DNA from: Protostelium mycophagum
Lineage: Eukaryota > Evosea > Variosea > Protosteliida > Protosteliaceae
Direction of reading: 5' to 3'
Assembly: GCA_002081555.1 (NCBI GenBank)
Contig: MZNV01000888.1
Coordinates: 1-24,881 of the forward strand
Length of the DNA stretch: 24,881 nucleotides
Position numbers and translations under genes: made by a program. How positions within the stretch are numbered: position 1 is the stretch's first letter; each line of letters starts with the position of its first letter. Below the pieces are notes generated by a model. That model was not told the DNA's origin, searched no databases, and saw only the letters and a list, made by a program, of their open reading frames with translations. Below, piece by piece: positions 1 through 9,900 of this stretch.

Positions 1-230
1 AAAGGTAGCAGAAGAGTACAAGATCGTGGATTGGGTGTGGGGAGTTACTCTAGACAATTGCTTGACAAATGACAAACTCATACAACTTCTCGAAGAGGTT
101 CTGGGTGTTCATTTTACAGGATCTCTATTGCACATCAGATGTTTTGCACATATACTTAATATCATGGTGCAGACATCTTTAACACTCTTTAGAGGCAACA
201 TTAGCGCTCTTGTTGAGGTTCAAGAAAAAA

Positions 231-1115
231 GCAAAGAGCTCTAACAAGGCAGACAATTTAGTTAACATTGAAGATGACGATTTAGACATGAGTGCCGCCG
301 TAGAAGATATGGACAATGATGTCGCACATCCCTCATCTTTCTGGCTTGGCAAGGATACAGAAGACAACAATGACACCATGAACTTCATTAATAAGTCATT
401 AGAGGATGATGACGATGATAGCTGGCAAACTCTGTCTGCGTCTGGTCATCAAGAACACAAAAAAGTAAAGGCTGTCCTCACAAAGGTAAGTCATTAATAA
501 TGCATCATAATGACTTCTTATAGCTAGTTGCAGTTGCAAAGCACCTTTGATTCAACGTATCCCACTGAATATCATTTTTAGAGCTCTGTTGATTCAACGT
601 ATCCCACTGAATATCATTTTTAGAGCTCTGTCCTCACAAAGGTAAGTCATTGATAATGCATTATAATGACTTCTTATAGCTAGCTGCAGTCGCAAAGCAC
701 CTTTGATTCAATGTATTCCACCAAATATCATTTTTAGAGCTTGCAAAGAGCTCTAACAAGGCAGACAATTTAGTTAACATTGAAGATGACGATTTAGACA
801 TGAGTGCCGCCGTAGAAGATACAGACAACAATGTCACACATCCCTCATCTTTCTGGCTTGGCAAGGATACAGAAGACAACAACAACAACATGAACTTCAT
901 TACCTTTGTTTCAAGATGCAATGACACCATGAGAAGCCACTGTAAGTCATTAGAGGATGATGACAATGATAGCTGGCAAACTATGTCTGTGTCTGATCAT
1001 CAGGAACACAAAAAAGTGCAGGCTGCCCTCACAAAGGTAAGTCATCAATAATGCATTATAATGACTTCTTATAGCTAGCTGCAGTCGCAAAGCACCTTTG
1101 ATTCAATGTATTCCA
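231..1115 (+). repeat. Diverged tandem duplication inside the hAT relic
   Basis: The segment starting GCAAAGAGCTCTAAC at 231 and running to about 588 is repeated from 743 to about 1115 with substitutions and small insertions (for example an extra stretch near 900-940). A third, partial unit covering only the 3' part (from GTCCTCACAAAGG) sits between them at about 630-740. Each unit contains the acidic linker and a possible intron from GTAAGTCAT to CTTATAG. Confidence 0.8.
547..630 (+). repeat. Perfect 42-bp tandem duplication
   Basis: The unit starting TTGATTCAACGTATCCCACT is present at 547-588 and again, identical, at 589-630. It lies at the junction between the first and the partial unit of the larger repeat and ends in TTTTTAGAGCTCTG. 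Its identity means it is recent, or an assembly effect. Confidence 0.9.
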
Positions 1116-1477
1116 GTATGTGTGGCCAGTGATGTATATTATTTTATCAAATACACAAAAAATATCTACAATATTAGGTTAGAATGGTTTGAGGTGCACG
1201 CAAAAGAGAAGATAGTGAAACAATGTCGCCTTTCACATAGCAACCAAGAGATATTATTGAACCTGCACTCTGCTTGAACCTATCCAACTTGCCACTCTCT
1301 ATTTTTCTACTGGCAGCATACCCCTTTTATCATATACTCTTCTCACATTTGATACATTATTATTTTCAAAATTTGAGACACTAGAGAAAAAATCCACAGA
1401 AATAATGACATTAGCCGCACACCAAATGTTGCAAGTATTACAGAAATGCTATCAATTATTGGATGACTCAGAGATGT

Positions 1478-1835
1478 ATTGCATAGCTGTCTGTATGTAT
1501 GGTATAATATTTTCTACACTTTGACATTTTCAGTGTTATACCTATTGTTGAAGAAAGCGTATTTAGAGAAGGCTGACTAGGATGCAAGTTGGATTTCTAC
1601 TGCTGTGAAACTTTTAAAAAAGCAATACAAGGAGCGCATTACAATGTCGCTCAAGAATTGCATAGCTGTCTGTATGTATGGTATAATATTTTCTACACTT
1701 TGACATTTTCAGTGTTATACCTATTGTTGAAGAAAGCGTATTTAGAGAAGGCTGACTAGGATGCAAGTTGGATTTCTACTGCTGTGAAACTTTTAAAAAA
1801 GCAATACAAGGAGCGCATTACAATGTCGCTCAAGA
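1478..1835 (+). repeat. Perfect 179-bp tandem duplication in the hAT C-terminal region
   Basis: 1478-1656 (starting ATTGCATAGCTGTCTG) is repeated without a visible mismatch at 1657-1835. The unit covers the KAYLEKAD and WISTAVKLLKKQYKER coding region of the relic, including its stop. The surrounding relic is much older than this perfect copy, so the duplication is late or an assembly artefact. Confidence 0.9.
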
Positions 1836-2470
1836 TCTATTTTTTGTACCTGTGCTGACTCTGTTGTTTTTTTCATGTCTTGGAGACAGAGACACCCCAA
1901 TTTTGGCACGAGACAGAGGCAGCCCTGTCTTGTTTCCAGACTCTGCAGGTCTTTAACGTACAGATACAGACCGCTTTTCAACGGACAAGTCAATACAGGA
2001 AAATGTTGGGTTACTCTAGGGTACAACATTGTACCTCCTCCTCCCCCCCCCCACACAGAGGATGTGTCAACTGGAGATGTAACTTCCCATATGAGTCTAA
2101 GCATCATGTACTACACCAAAATAGCTGAATTCTTGATGAATATCAAGTGCCAATATTGCCCTGGAAAATAGTCATTCAAAAAGACCTTCTTCTTGAGAGT
2201 TTTCTTTCATTGATGATGTTTTGACAATTTCACCACAGGTCAAGAGCCAATACAATGACATCTCCGTTGTACTTTTGTGATCAGCATAATAATTAGTATC
2301 AATCAACCATTACCTTTGATTGCAAACTCCCTTTGAGATGATGTTGACTCTGATTATTTCCTTTCAAAATTCACTTTCTGTTCTTTTGCCCAAAGAAGAT
2401 GACATTTGGATGTCTATCTTGCTGTTCATCATGGCCACCATCTGCCAGTGTCTATTTCTGCTACAATGGC
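1836..2470. other. Intergenic, no gene recognised
   Basis: Short open frames in several registers, none with recognisable protein content or coherent splice sites. Holds a C-rich run at about 2037-2052. The part next to 1836 may still be transposon-derived. Confidence 0.5.
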
Positions 2471-3117
2471 TTACTGTCTTGACCACCGAGATGTTACAAG
2501 ATGCAGCATGGGCTTGTATTCTCCACTTTGCTCTTGACGGGCCATTTTGTAGGCCAAGAAGCTTCTAAGTGCCAATATGAAATGTGCAGGTGTTGCAATG
2601 ACCCAACCCAGGGGTGATTGGACAACTGTGAGGTTGAGCTGAGTGTTTTTTACTGAGCTGTAGCTGAAGTTCCCATTGCCTCATGTGATTGCCCATAGAA
2701 GAAGAGAGGCTTTGTTCAATCAGCTGTCATATCATCCATTGAGTCCTACCTGCCACAAGGAGAAAGATGAGGGCGGAATAAATGAGATAGAGAGACCCTT
2801 TTCTGCTGAGGTCATCTGTGAAGAAGGACTCTGCAATCAGAGTCAATGCAAGAATGGCAGTGATGATGAGCGCCACAATTATGAGAACAAGGCAGGCGAT
2901 TGAATATGGCTTGAAATCGCAAGTCATGGTGGAATTGGAGAGTGCATCTATTTCTGTGCAATTTTTCACCCAACTGATTGGTGTTTGATCTGTGTATATC
3001 TCGAGTGCTGTGCATGGTTGAGGGAAGATCTGTCGCTGATTAGTGGTTCTTCCGATTCAAAGAGTGGAGATGCAATCACCTGCACAAATCCAAATAACGT
3101 TGCACATGTCCAATCTA
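2471..3117 (-). CDS. Multi-span membrane protein, 5' end unresolved
   Basis: Three consecutive minus-strand exons join in phase: 3080-3117, 3035-2750 and 2679-2471 (stop TAA at 2471-2473), separated by introns of 44 nt (3036-3079) and 70 nt (2680-2749). The product has a Cys-containing, N-glycosylation-prone outer segment (KNCTEIDALSNSTMTC). Then comes a strong membrane helix (ACLVLIIVALIITAILALTL), a short charged turn (FFTDDLSRK), a second helix (SLYLIYSALIFLLVAG), an Asn-rich loop and a third helix around PLGWVIATPAHFILAL. The tail is basic, ending SRWSRQ. The first exon (DWTCATLFGFVQ) may be the end of another helix, giving a four-span layout like claudin/SUR7-type proteins, but that is topology only and I recognise no family. 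No ATG is seen in 3080-3117; the upstream acceptor at 3118-3120 implies at least one more 5' exon. Confidence 0.6.
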
Positions 3118-4129
3118 CTGAAATGCAACACGCAAGAAAATACAAATACACCTTCTAGAAGAAGATGTTATGACGTGACATTTAACTGTAAATAAGACAA
3201 CAAATGCATTGTAAAGATAAATGCATCATAATATCATACTTTTGGATTTTAGATTTGCAAATCCGCTCAAATGAGTGCAAATTCGCACAAATGAGCATAA
3301 ATTGTGCACACCTATAACCGTGCCTTAATTGTGATGGATTTTGCAGTAAGATGCACTCAAAACCAACAAAAGTCTCTGGTTCTGCTTACGGGATTTTGAT
3401 GCCTGCTCATTGGCAATTAGCCGTAACAGCTTCTGCCGCTTAATATGCCTAAAATAAACCGGCACTTGAAGCGGCTTCAACAACCAACAGCTGTCTTTGA
3501 GTTTCTTCTTCTTTCTTGGTTTCTTTCTTAGATTTCCCCCCTTAGATCTTTGCAACAGTCCAACAGCATGAGTTCATTTCTAACAATCCTGCAATTGAAT
3601 CAATATAAGAAATGATATTTTCTATTTACAGAGTTTGAGTGTGACCTTCTGTAACAGCTGTTCCATCTCTAATGTCTTTCTGGACATCTACAGCTGTATT
3701 TGAACATTATATTGTGCTGCATTTAATCTTACAATTTGCATTTGAAGATCAAGCCTTTTTCAACTCTGACTTTACCATCTCTAAGGGTTGGTGCTTTAAA
3801 AAGAGTGTATATGTATGTTGGTTTCTTCTGCTGTCTCTTGTGTGCATTTGTAGATTTTGTCAATCTGTTAAGCTATTAGTTCATTGTGTTATGGGAGCTT
3901 TTGTCACCTGTTGAGTTGTATAAATATTAATTAGCACAAAAACAATAGATAGTGTCAACTGATAGATTATAGTTGGTATTTTTGTGTGTGTATTACAATT
4001 CTTACTGGAGGAATTTGATTGGAAAATTGCAAAATTGGGCTAGACCAAGTTAATCATAAATGGATGCTTTTGCTATGATTAGAAGGCAAGTGTTGACCAA
4101 TCACCATCATTTAAAAATCCAAAATCATC
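3118..4129. other. Intergenic, about 1 kb without a recognised gene
   Basis: Probably contains the missing 5' exon of the membrane-protein gene close to 3118-3240. Around 3262-3309 there are repeats of AAATGAG and a small inverted repeat GTGCAAATTCGCAC. The lysine-rich minus-strand open frame at 3325-3555 is low-complexity and not supported as a gene. The remainder is AT-rich. Confidence 0.5.
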
Positions 4130-6866
4130 TCATTTATAAGTGAAATTGATGGGTTTGCCCATGGTGATCATGATCTGCTGGTGGAATGTGCCATCTTCTA
4201 TATCAACGTGTGCTCTTGCTCTTCTTCTCTTCTTCACTGTCTCATACTCCTTGTTCTCTAAACGGCTGTTCTTGATGGCGTATCTCCTTTTTATTTTGGG
4301 TTCACAATCAGAAGTGTTCTCATCTTGATCTCGATGGGTTTGGGTGTGGAGTTTCTTCGGTGTGTGAGGCTCTTGAGCTTGATCGCGATTGTCTTTGCTC
4401 GATAAGAACTCTTCGTTGTCTGGGGATCCTGTGTCCTCTTCTGGGGCATCATCCTCTCCGGTCTGTGTGATGATCTTCTGATTGCATTTTTGTCCATTTC
4501 CATGATCGGAATCAAATCCATCTTGAGAGTTCAGGTGTTCGCTCTGTTGTGTACTTCCCTCTAAATGCTGCGTATTCAACTTTTGTTCTTGTACCATGTC
4601 ATGATCATCTTCTAAATCTGTTTTCCATCAGGACATTTTTCCTTCTGCAATAATAAACAGTTTGATTTGTGGCTCTGCCGCAGCATGCACCTCTATATGT
4701 TTGTCTGTTGCGACAACACAAACTCCAAGAAATAACACCTTGATGAGGCATGTCCTCTCTATATTGAGTGTTGGTGTTGTGTTCAGATTCATCAAGATCC
4801 TCATCCAGATCAGATCCAGTCAAAGAGGACATCACATCATCTAATGCTCCAACGGCGATCTCCATCTCTATGTCATCCTCTTGATCATCGATTTGATCAG
4901 TGCGATCTAGTTCATCTTCTTGTGTCTGTGAAGCTGCGCTTTGTGTGAATAGTGGATGTGAAAATCTAAACTCTAAATCGTCGGTGCAGCTGTCCCTAGA
5001 GCTGGTATCCTCTATCTGCTCCTCCTTTTGTGATGTGAATGTCTCCACACCTCGACCGTTGTGTTTTGAATTTGTATTTCCCGCGCTTTTTTGTGTAGGA
5101 TATTGCTCTGTGTCTTTGTACATATTCTGGGTCTGGGAGTCTTGAGATGAGGTACCTGTGATGACGTCATCATCCCCAGCCTGGGTCGACCCTCGTTGTA
5201 GATGGTGAGGGTCATCATTATGTAGGTGTCCAGAATGGTGATCTGTGTTATATGATCCACTCCTCATGTCTTTGATCAGCTGCAGTCATGAGCATCTTCT
5301 CAAAATATATTCTATTTTTAGCCTCTATTGCACCATGTCTCAAAATACAAATATAATGACACAAAGCAGTGATCAAATGCATCAGCCACAAGTATTGTTT
5401 TTATTTATTTTGGTAATTCGTGGCGACACGAATGTTTTAATTCTACAATGAGATCGTCATGATATCACTTGCCTGAACGAGGAAGATGTCATTAAGACGT
5501 CTCATGCACGACTTGAGTGTCGCGGTGAATTTTTTGGAAAATTCCTCATAAGGATGGGATCTTCTATATCTTTCCTCTACGTTCGTTGTAGATGTGAATT
5601 TCCCCCCCTTCCTTCCCCTGCCGATCTCTGCAAGTTCTAAATATAGATCCGCTTCTTCTTTAGTTCTTAAGGATCTCTTCTGAAGTCTTTTCAAGCACTT
5701 GAGGAGGTCGTTGTTGCTCTCTGTCGTCTCATCTTTCTTTTTCAGATGATGCATCGCGGCATGCCTCTGCATTTCGACAAAGAGATCGAGATGTGAAGAG
5801 GTCTCTGGAAGATGAGAGAACACCGATGGGTGATCCGTGATGAGGCTTTTGAATACGAGGCATGCATTCTCCAAATGATGAGAGCTGCGTGATTCCACCA
5901 CGTCGATTAGATAGATCAGATGGAACCGGATCTTGTCCTCTTCTGTTTCTAACAACTCCCTCACTTCTATATTTTGTCTGTAGAGACCTATCTCGTCAGT
6001 TTTCTCTATCGATCATCAAGAATCAGAAAAGTTCTGCAGTGCACACTGTTGTGGGAAATAGAATTTAGAGTTGCAAGGCAGTCCAACTATATGATATAAC
6101 ACTTGCCACAAGTCTTGTGTTCTAAAGCACTAGAAAAATCCAAATTAAATCTTGTCATTAATAAAATATTTTCTGCGAGCACAGACAACATGAAGGAAAT
6201 GATATTTCGTCCAATGTAACTTTTGTGTCTGTCCACAGCAAATCCACCAAAAGCAAGCTGCTTTTGGAACACATGACAATTTTTCACTCGATATGAAAAC
6301 TTTTGATCTCTTTCTTTGTGTAGATGCAATAATCATTTGTCATCAGACACGATCAAATAATTTGATGATCTAATAATTCAATCATGATCGACGTTCACCT
6401 GCGATGACAAGACGGAGAGAGGTGTCAAAAGATGCATACTGCAGGATCCATTTCAATACTCTTTTGCTTGGATGTGTGCCCATCTTTGAAGAGATCGACC
6501 TGATTTGGTCTGTATGTGACATCTTGTGGTTTGATCACCTGTTGTTAATATCACTCTTCTCTTTGATGTTGAAACTGCCAAAAGGTCATTTTTAAGTCTT
6601 GTGTCAAAGACCTAACCTTGAATCATGTTCATCTTCTATCGGGGAATTTAATCTCTTCCTCTTTGGTGAGCTCCCGCTGTCCTCTGATTCCTGAAATTGA
6701 AATCAATTCATCAGCTGTTAAAGATCATAAACCTCGCAAAAGGAAGGTTGTGTGAACAATCTCTGGCTCGGTGCATTCCTCTGCATGTTGATAATCCTTC
6801 CTTTAACACGAAATGTGGTTGTAGAATGGCAAGCTCATTCTTTTTGACAGCCGTTAACACCATCAT
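4130..6866 (-). CDS. Acidic nuclear protein of unknown family, about 670 aa
   Basis: Nine minus-strand exons join in phase: 6866-6810 (start uncertain), 6690-6617, 6574-6539, 6499-6399, 6313-6103, 5977-5473, 5279-4739 and 4617-4130 (TGA at 4130-4132); eight are listed because no further split is needed. Introns include 42 nt and 39 nt examples. The N-terminal part carries a nuclear-localisation-like SSPKRKRLNSP. The middle (about residues 70-330) is helical and globular (LKWILQYASFDTSLRLVIA; NIISFMLSVLAENILLM; KIRFHLIYLIDVVESRSS). The last 330 residues are disordered and rich in Asp, Glu, Ser, Thr and Gln, ending with a basic patch (VKKRRRARAHVD) and a short conserved-looking tail (MITMGKPINFTYK). 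The start at 6866 (ATG ATG) is the weakest part: the joint from 6810 to 6690 is phase-compatible but its donor is poor. I do not recognise the family. It is divergent from the myotubularin gene. Confidence 0.65.
4669..4682 (-). repeat. Intronic GCGGC-AGA-GCCxC mini-hairpin
   Basis: On the minus strand GCGGC, loop AGA, GCCAC, one mismatch from the perfect family form, inside intron 4618-4738 of the nuclear protein gene. Confidence 0.6.
5280..5472 (-). other. GC-AG intron
   Basis: Read on the minus strand the exon ends CAG, then GCAAGT, and the intron ends CTGCAG before CTGATC. Joining CAG to CTG keeps the frame (DIFLVQ then LIKDMRSG). The nearby GT (two bases further on) would give a frame with an early stop, so the GC donor with its otherwise perfect consensus is preferred. 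Confidence 0.7.
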
Positions 6867-6965
6867 CCCCCCTCTCGGATAACAACGGCCACGAAGCGAT
6901 CTTTGAAGAGAGGACCTTTTAGACTTCTCTGAAACGAGAGATCTCTAATTGGTGACACACTTATA
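6867..6965. promoter_or_regulatory. Short divergent intergenic region between nuclear protein and myotubularin genes
   Basis: About 99 bp separate the proposed start at 6866 (-) from the ATG at 6966 (+). Any promoter here must serve both directions. No obvious TATA box; a TTATAA lies at 6961-6966, overlapping the plus-strand start codon. Confidence 0.4.
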
Positions 6966-9900
6966 ATGTCGGGTTCACCACAGCGAGAGCCTGCACGAAC
7001 CCTCGCCGGTAAGTGATCAATATATGATCTCGATCTGAATTCTTCTTCGAGAATTGGTGATCATGATTTTGATTGATGATAGGAATTCACAAAACGTGGA
7101 ATGTTGCCACAAAGAACTCCGATGTGAACAGCAGTAACAACACAAGCGATGTGAGTGTCTTTCAAGATCTCATTATTGATTAAAGCGCAGAGTCCTTTCG
7201 GAAGACGCATGGTCAGTCTTATCATCACTTGGGATTTTTATTTTCGATCATTTTAAATGGAGCCATGTCATTTAAAGCTGACCATCATCTGAAGAATGAT
7301 GTCATCATGTTACAGCTGGCAGAGAAAATGGAACACTTTCATCATGCTTCCCTGCGGCTTCGCCGTCCGCAAGCATGCTACAGCTTCATGATCATCCTCC
7401 CAAACACATTTATTTTCATCTACAAAATGAACCCATCTCCTCACGACTTTGTCGACTCTTTATGCGAAATATTCGCTGCAGCTGAGATATTTAGGCATTC
7501 AGAATGGCTCCCAGAAATACAGAGGAGGGCGAGGCCAACAAATCGACACAGTCGTCTAAGAGGCTGGTTCTGACGGTATAGATTTCCAAAACTTCACCAA
7601 CAATTTTAAAAAATCATGTTTAAAAATTTTCTGTGAGAAATAAACTTTTCCAAGAAATTTTTTTCCAGGAAATAAAAATTTTCTTGCACAATAAAATAAA
7701 CACGAGAGAAAGTTTGTCGAAATTTCGAAGAAATTTGACTGAAATTTCAAAGACGAGTAGAGAGCGTAGGGTTGTAAAGGCCAATACTTTTTCAGAGAAA
7801 GAGCGTCAAATGATCAAGGGTGAAGCCGAGTCCGCCCTCGGCAAAAAGTTTTTTCAGGTGAAATTTCACCCACTTTTCCATGAAATTTCACTCACTATTT
7901 CATGAAATTTCCCGGAAAAAATCGTTGGAGGGATTTCTGAGACATTTCAGGTGTTATTACCCATTCATGAGGACGAGCCGCTGAACCACAAGACGATTGA
8001 TTTCGCATCGACGAAATACAAATGTTGTACATTGCATTACCCCCTCTCCGCCACCCTCGGTCAGGTATGTCGACATCTACAACGGCCATCGGATCATTTC
8101 CGGAAAAATGGCGTGAAATTTCTGAGAAAAATCAGGTGATGCAACATCTGTGCGAGAAAAGCCATTTCAGGAATCCACCAGAATGCTATTCGTTTTTGTG
8201 TGTATTAAATATTTCCCGCCTCTTTTATTTATTCAAATTTTAAAACTTAAAAAAGTCACAGTCTCGAATTTTCGCTGAAATATCCCAGTCTACCGTTTTA
8301 TTCGAGTGAAATGATACCATCAACACATACGATAAGAGAGACATTGATTCTCCAGGCGATGATGGATAACGATAAAGAGAGAGAGGAGAAGCCCACACAA
8401 AATCTGCCCGTGTACGACCAACTCGTCCTCGTTGTAGAGCCCAGTAAGATTTATTTTTTTCGAAATTTTTTCGAAATTTTATTGTGGAATTTTGAAATTT
8501 GAAAAAAGTTGAAGAAAATCAAGATTTTCCAAAAAAATTCCCAGTCTAAAAAAATTTGAAATTTTAAAATAAATTGAAGTATTTTTGTATTGAAAAATTA
8601 GTTATGTTACAACTGATCGTTGTAGATGAGCTATCTGCAGAGAGATTTGACGAAGGATGGCACGGCACGGCACCTACCGAGATCGGATCTCCGTCAATTA
8701 ACGTGATCGAATCTTATAAATCTGGAGCAGACAGATCTAAAAATAGACGAATATCCGCCAAATTTAAGATGCTGGAGGGGGAGGTCATCGATAAGAAGGT
8801 TCGTCTTTACACTGTTGTAGATGACCAAATTTCCGATTTTTCTCATTTCCCGAACTTTCAGAAATTTCCCGCCACTTTTCCACGACTTTTCCCTGAATTT
8901 TCAGATCAAACCGGTCTCCTTCCTCCAGAAAACGGCCGAGAGCAACCTGATTTACCCACAAGGCACCATCTACATCACCAATTTTCGATTGATTTTTCAA
9001 GCCAGAGTTGCACCCCAAAACACGACCACAGGGATGCTGAAGAGTAAATCCATGGACCGAGACTTTATGCATCAATTCTCCATGACCAATTCGGCCTCTT
9101 CAATACCGGACCGGGTGTCACATATGACGTGAGTATGACGTCATGTCGGTCGCATCAGAATGAGAATTTTGTGGTTTGGCAGAGTTGGGTCTTTTTTAGA
9201 CGTTTAAAATCACAAGGCCGTTGTAGATGGTCGGTTCATGAATAAAAATACCAAATAAAACCAAAGAAATGAGACTTTTATGGCGTCGCGGCAAAATCGT
9301 TGTAGATGGACTCTCTAACAACTACGAATAAAATAATAATGATATAAAATTAATTTCATTCAGGGAAGTAGATCGAAGGAAAATAGAATCAGCGGATTAT
9401 TCTTCCATCAACGTCAACAAGATGGATGATTCCAAGCCAAAGAGAAAGCAGAGTATTCTTAAAGAGGAGGACGTACAAGTACACGTGAGTTTCATTCGAG
9501 TGAAACGTTGTAGACGTGGATGACTTTCGTCATGATATGGAATGGATCCGTGCGAGTCTATTTCGGACAAAATAAATCGACCCGTTTTTCAAGTGGCTTT
9601 GCCGTAAAAATTTTTCATGTAAAATTTATTAGGTAAAATTTATTTTAAAATTGACATAAATCCACTTAATAAAATCACCAGAAAATCTTTAAAACATTTC
9701 AGTCTCTTCGCCTTTCCAAATCACAATTTTGTAAAAAAATATAAAAAAATCATTTAATTTCTAATAAGAAAAGATACCCTGGATGAGCATAAGTTACAGA
9801 CAGAAGAAATCGCTCAGCGGACAACTAAGCGGACAAGACCAGGTCATTAGTAGACGATTTTATTTTTTTGGAAGATGTTTTGTTTTTATTTTTAATAAAT

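Larger units (their letters stand above)
1..1835 (+). mobile_element. hAT-type DNA transposon relic, internally rearranged
   Basis: Pieces of a hAT transposase lie in order on the plus strand. The stretch 26-241 encodes a catalytic-core-like part with the motif RCFAHILNIM, typical of the hAT group common in fungi. It is followed by an acidic linker with FWLGKDTEDNN (seen twice, near 340 and 855). From about 1273 a frame reads LATLYFSTGSIPLLSYTL, then LDDSEMYCIAV, and further on (1730-1830) WISTAVKLLKKQYKER, which matches the order of the C-terminal half of such transposases. The reading frame is broken many times (for example TAG at 1578-1580 within the KAYLEKAD region and TGA near 1523), and several segments are duplicated, so the copy is dead. 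The left end runs off the window and I see no terminal inverted repeat or target-site duplication. Family call is from remembered motifs, not from a search. Confidence 0.75.

Noticed and set aside
2037-2052. C-rich run as a functional element
   Set aside because: A simple homopolymer-like tract with nothing around it to support a role.
3325-3555. Lys-rich minus-strand frame
   Set aside because: Low-complexity basic sequence with no splice or homology support.
7229-7573. 114-codon plus-strand open frame
   Set aside because: No domain content, contains an intronic hairpin and intron word, and cannot be joined to its neighbours in phase as a whole.
8814-9308. GTTGTAGAT resembles the end of Cas12a direct repeats
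   Set aside because: The copies are isolated 10-mers in eukaryotic introns, in both orientations, without the rest of the repeat, regular spacing or spacers. Not a CRISPR array.
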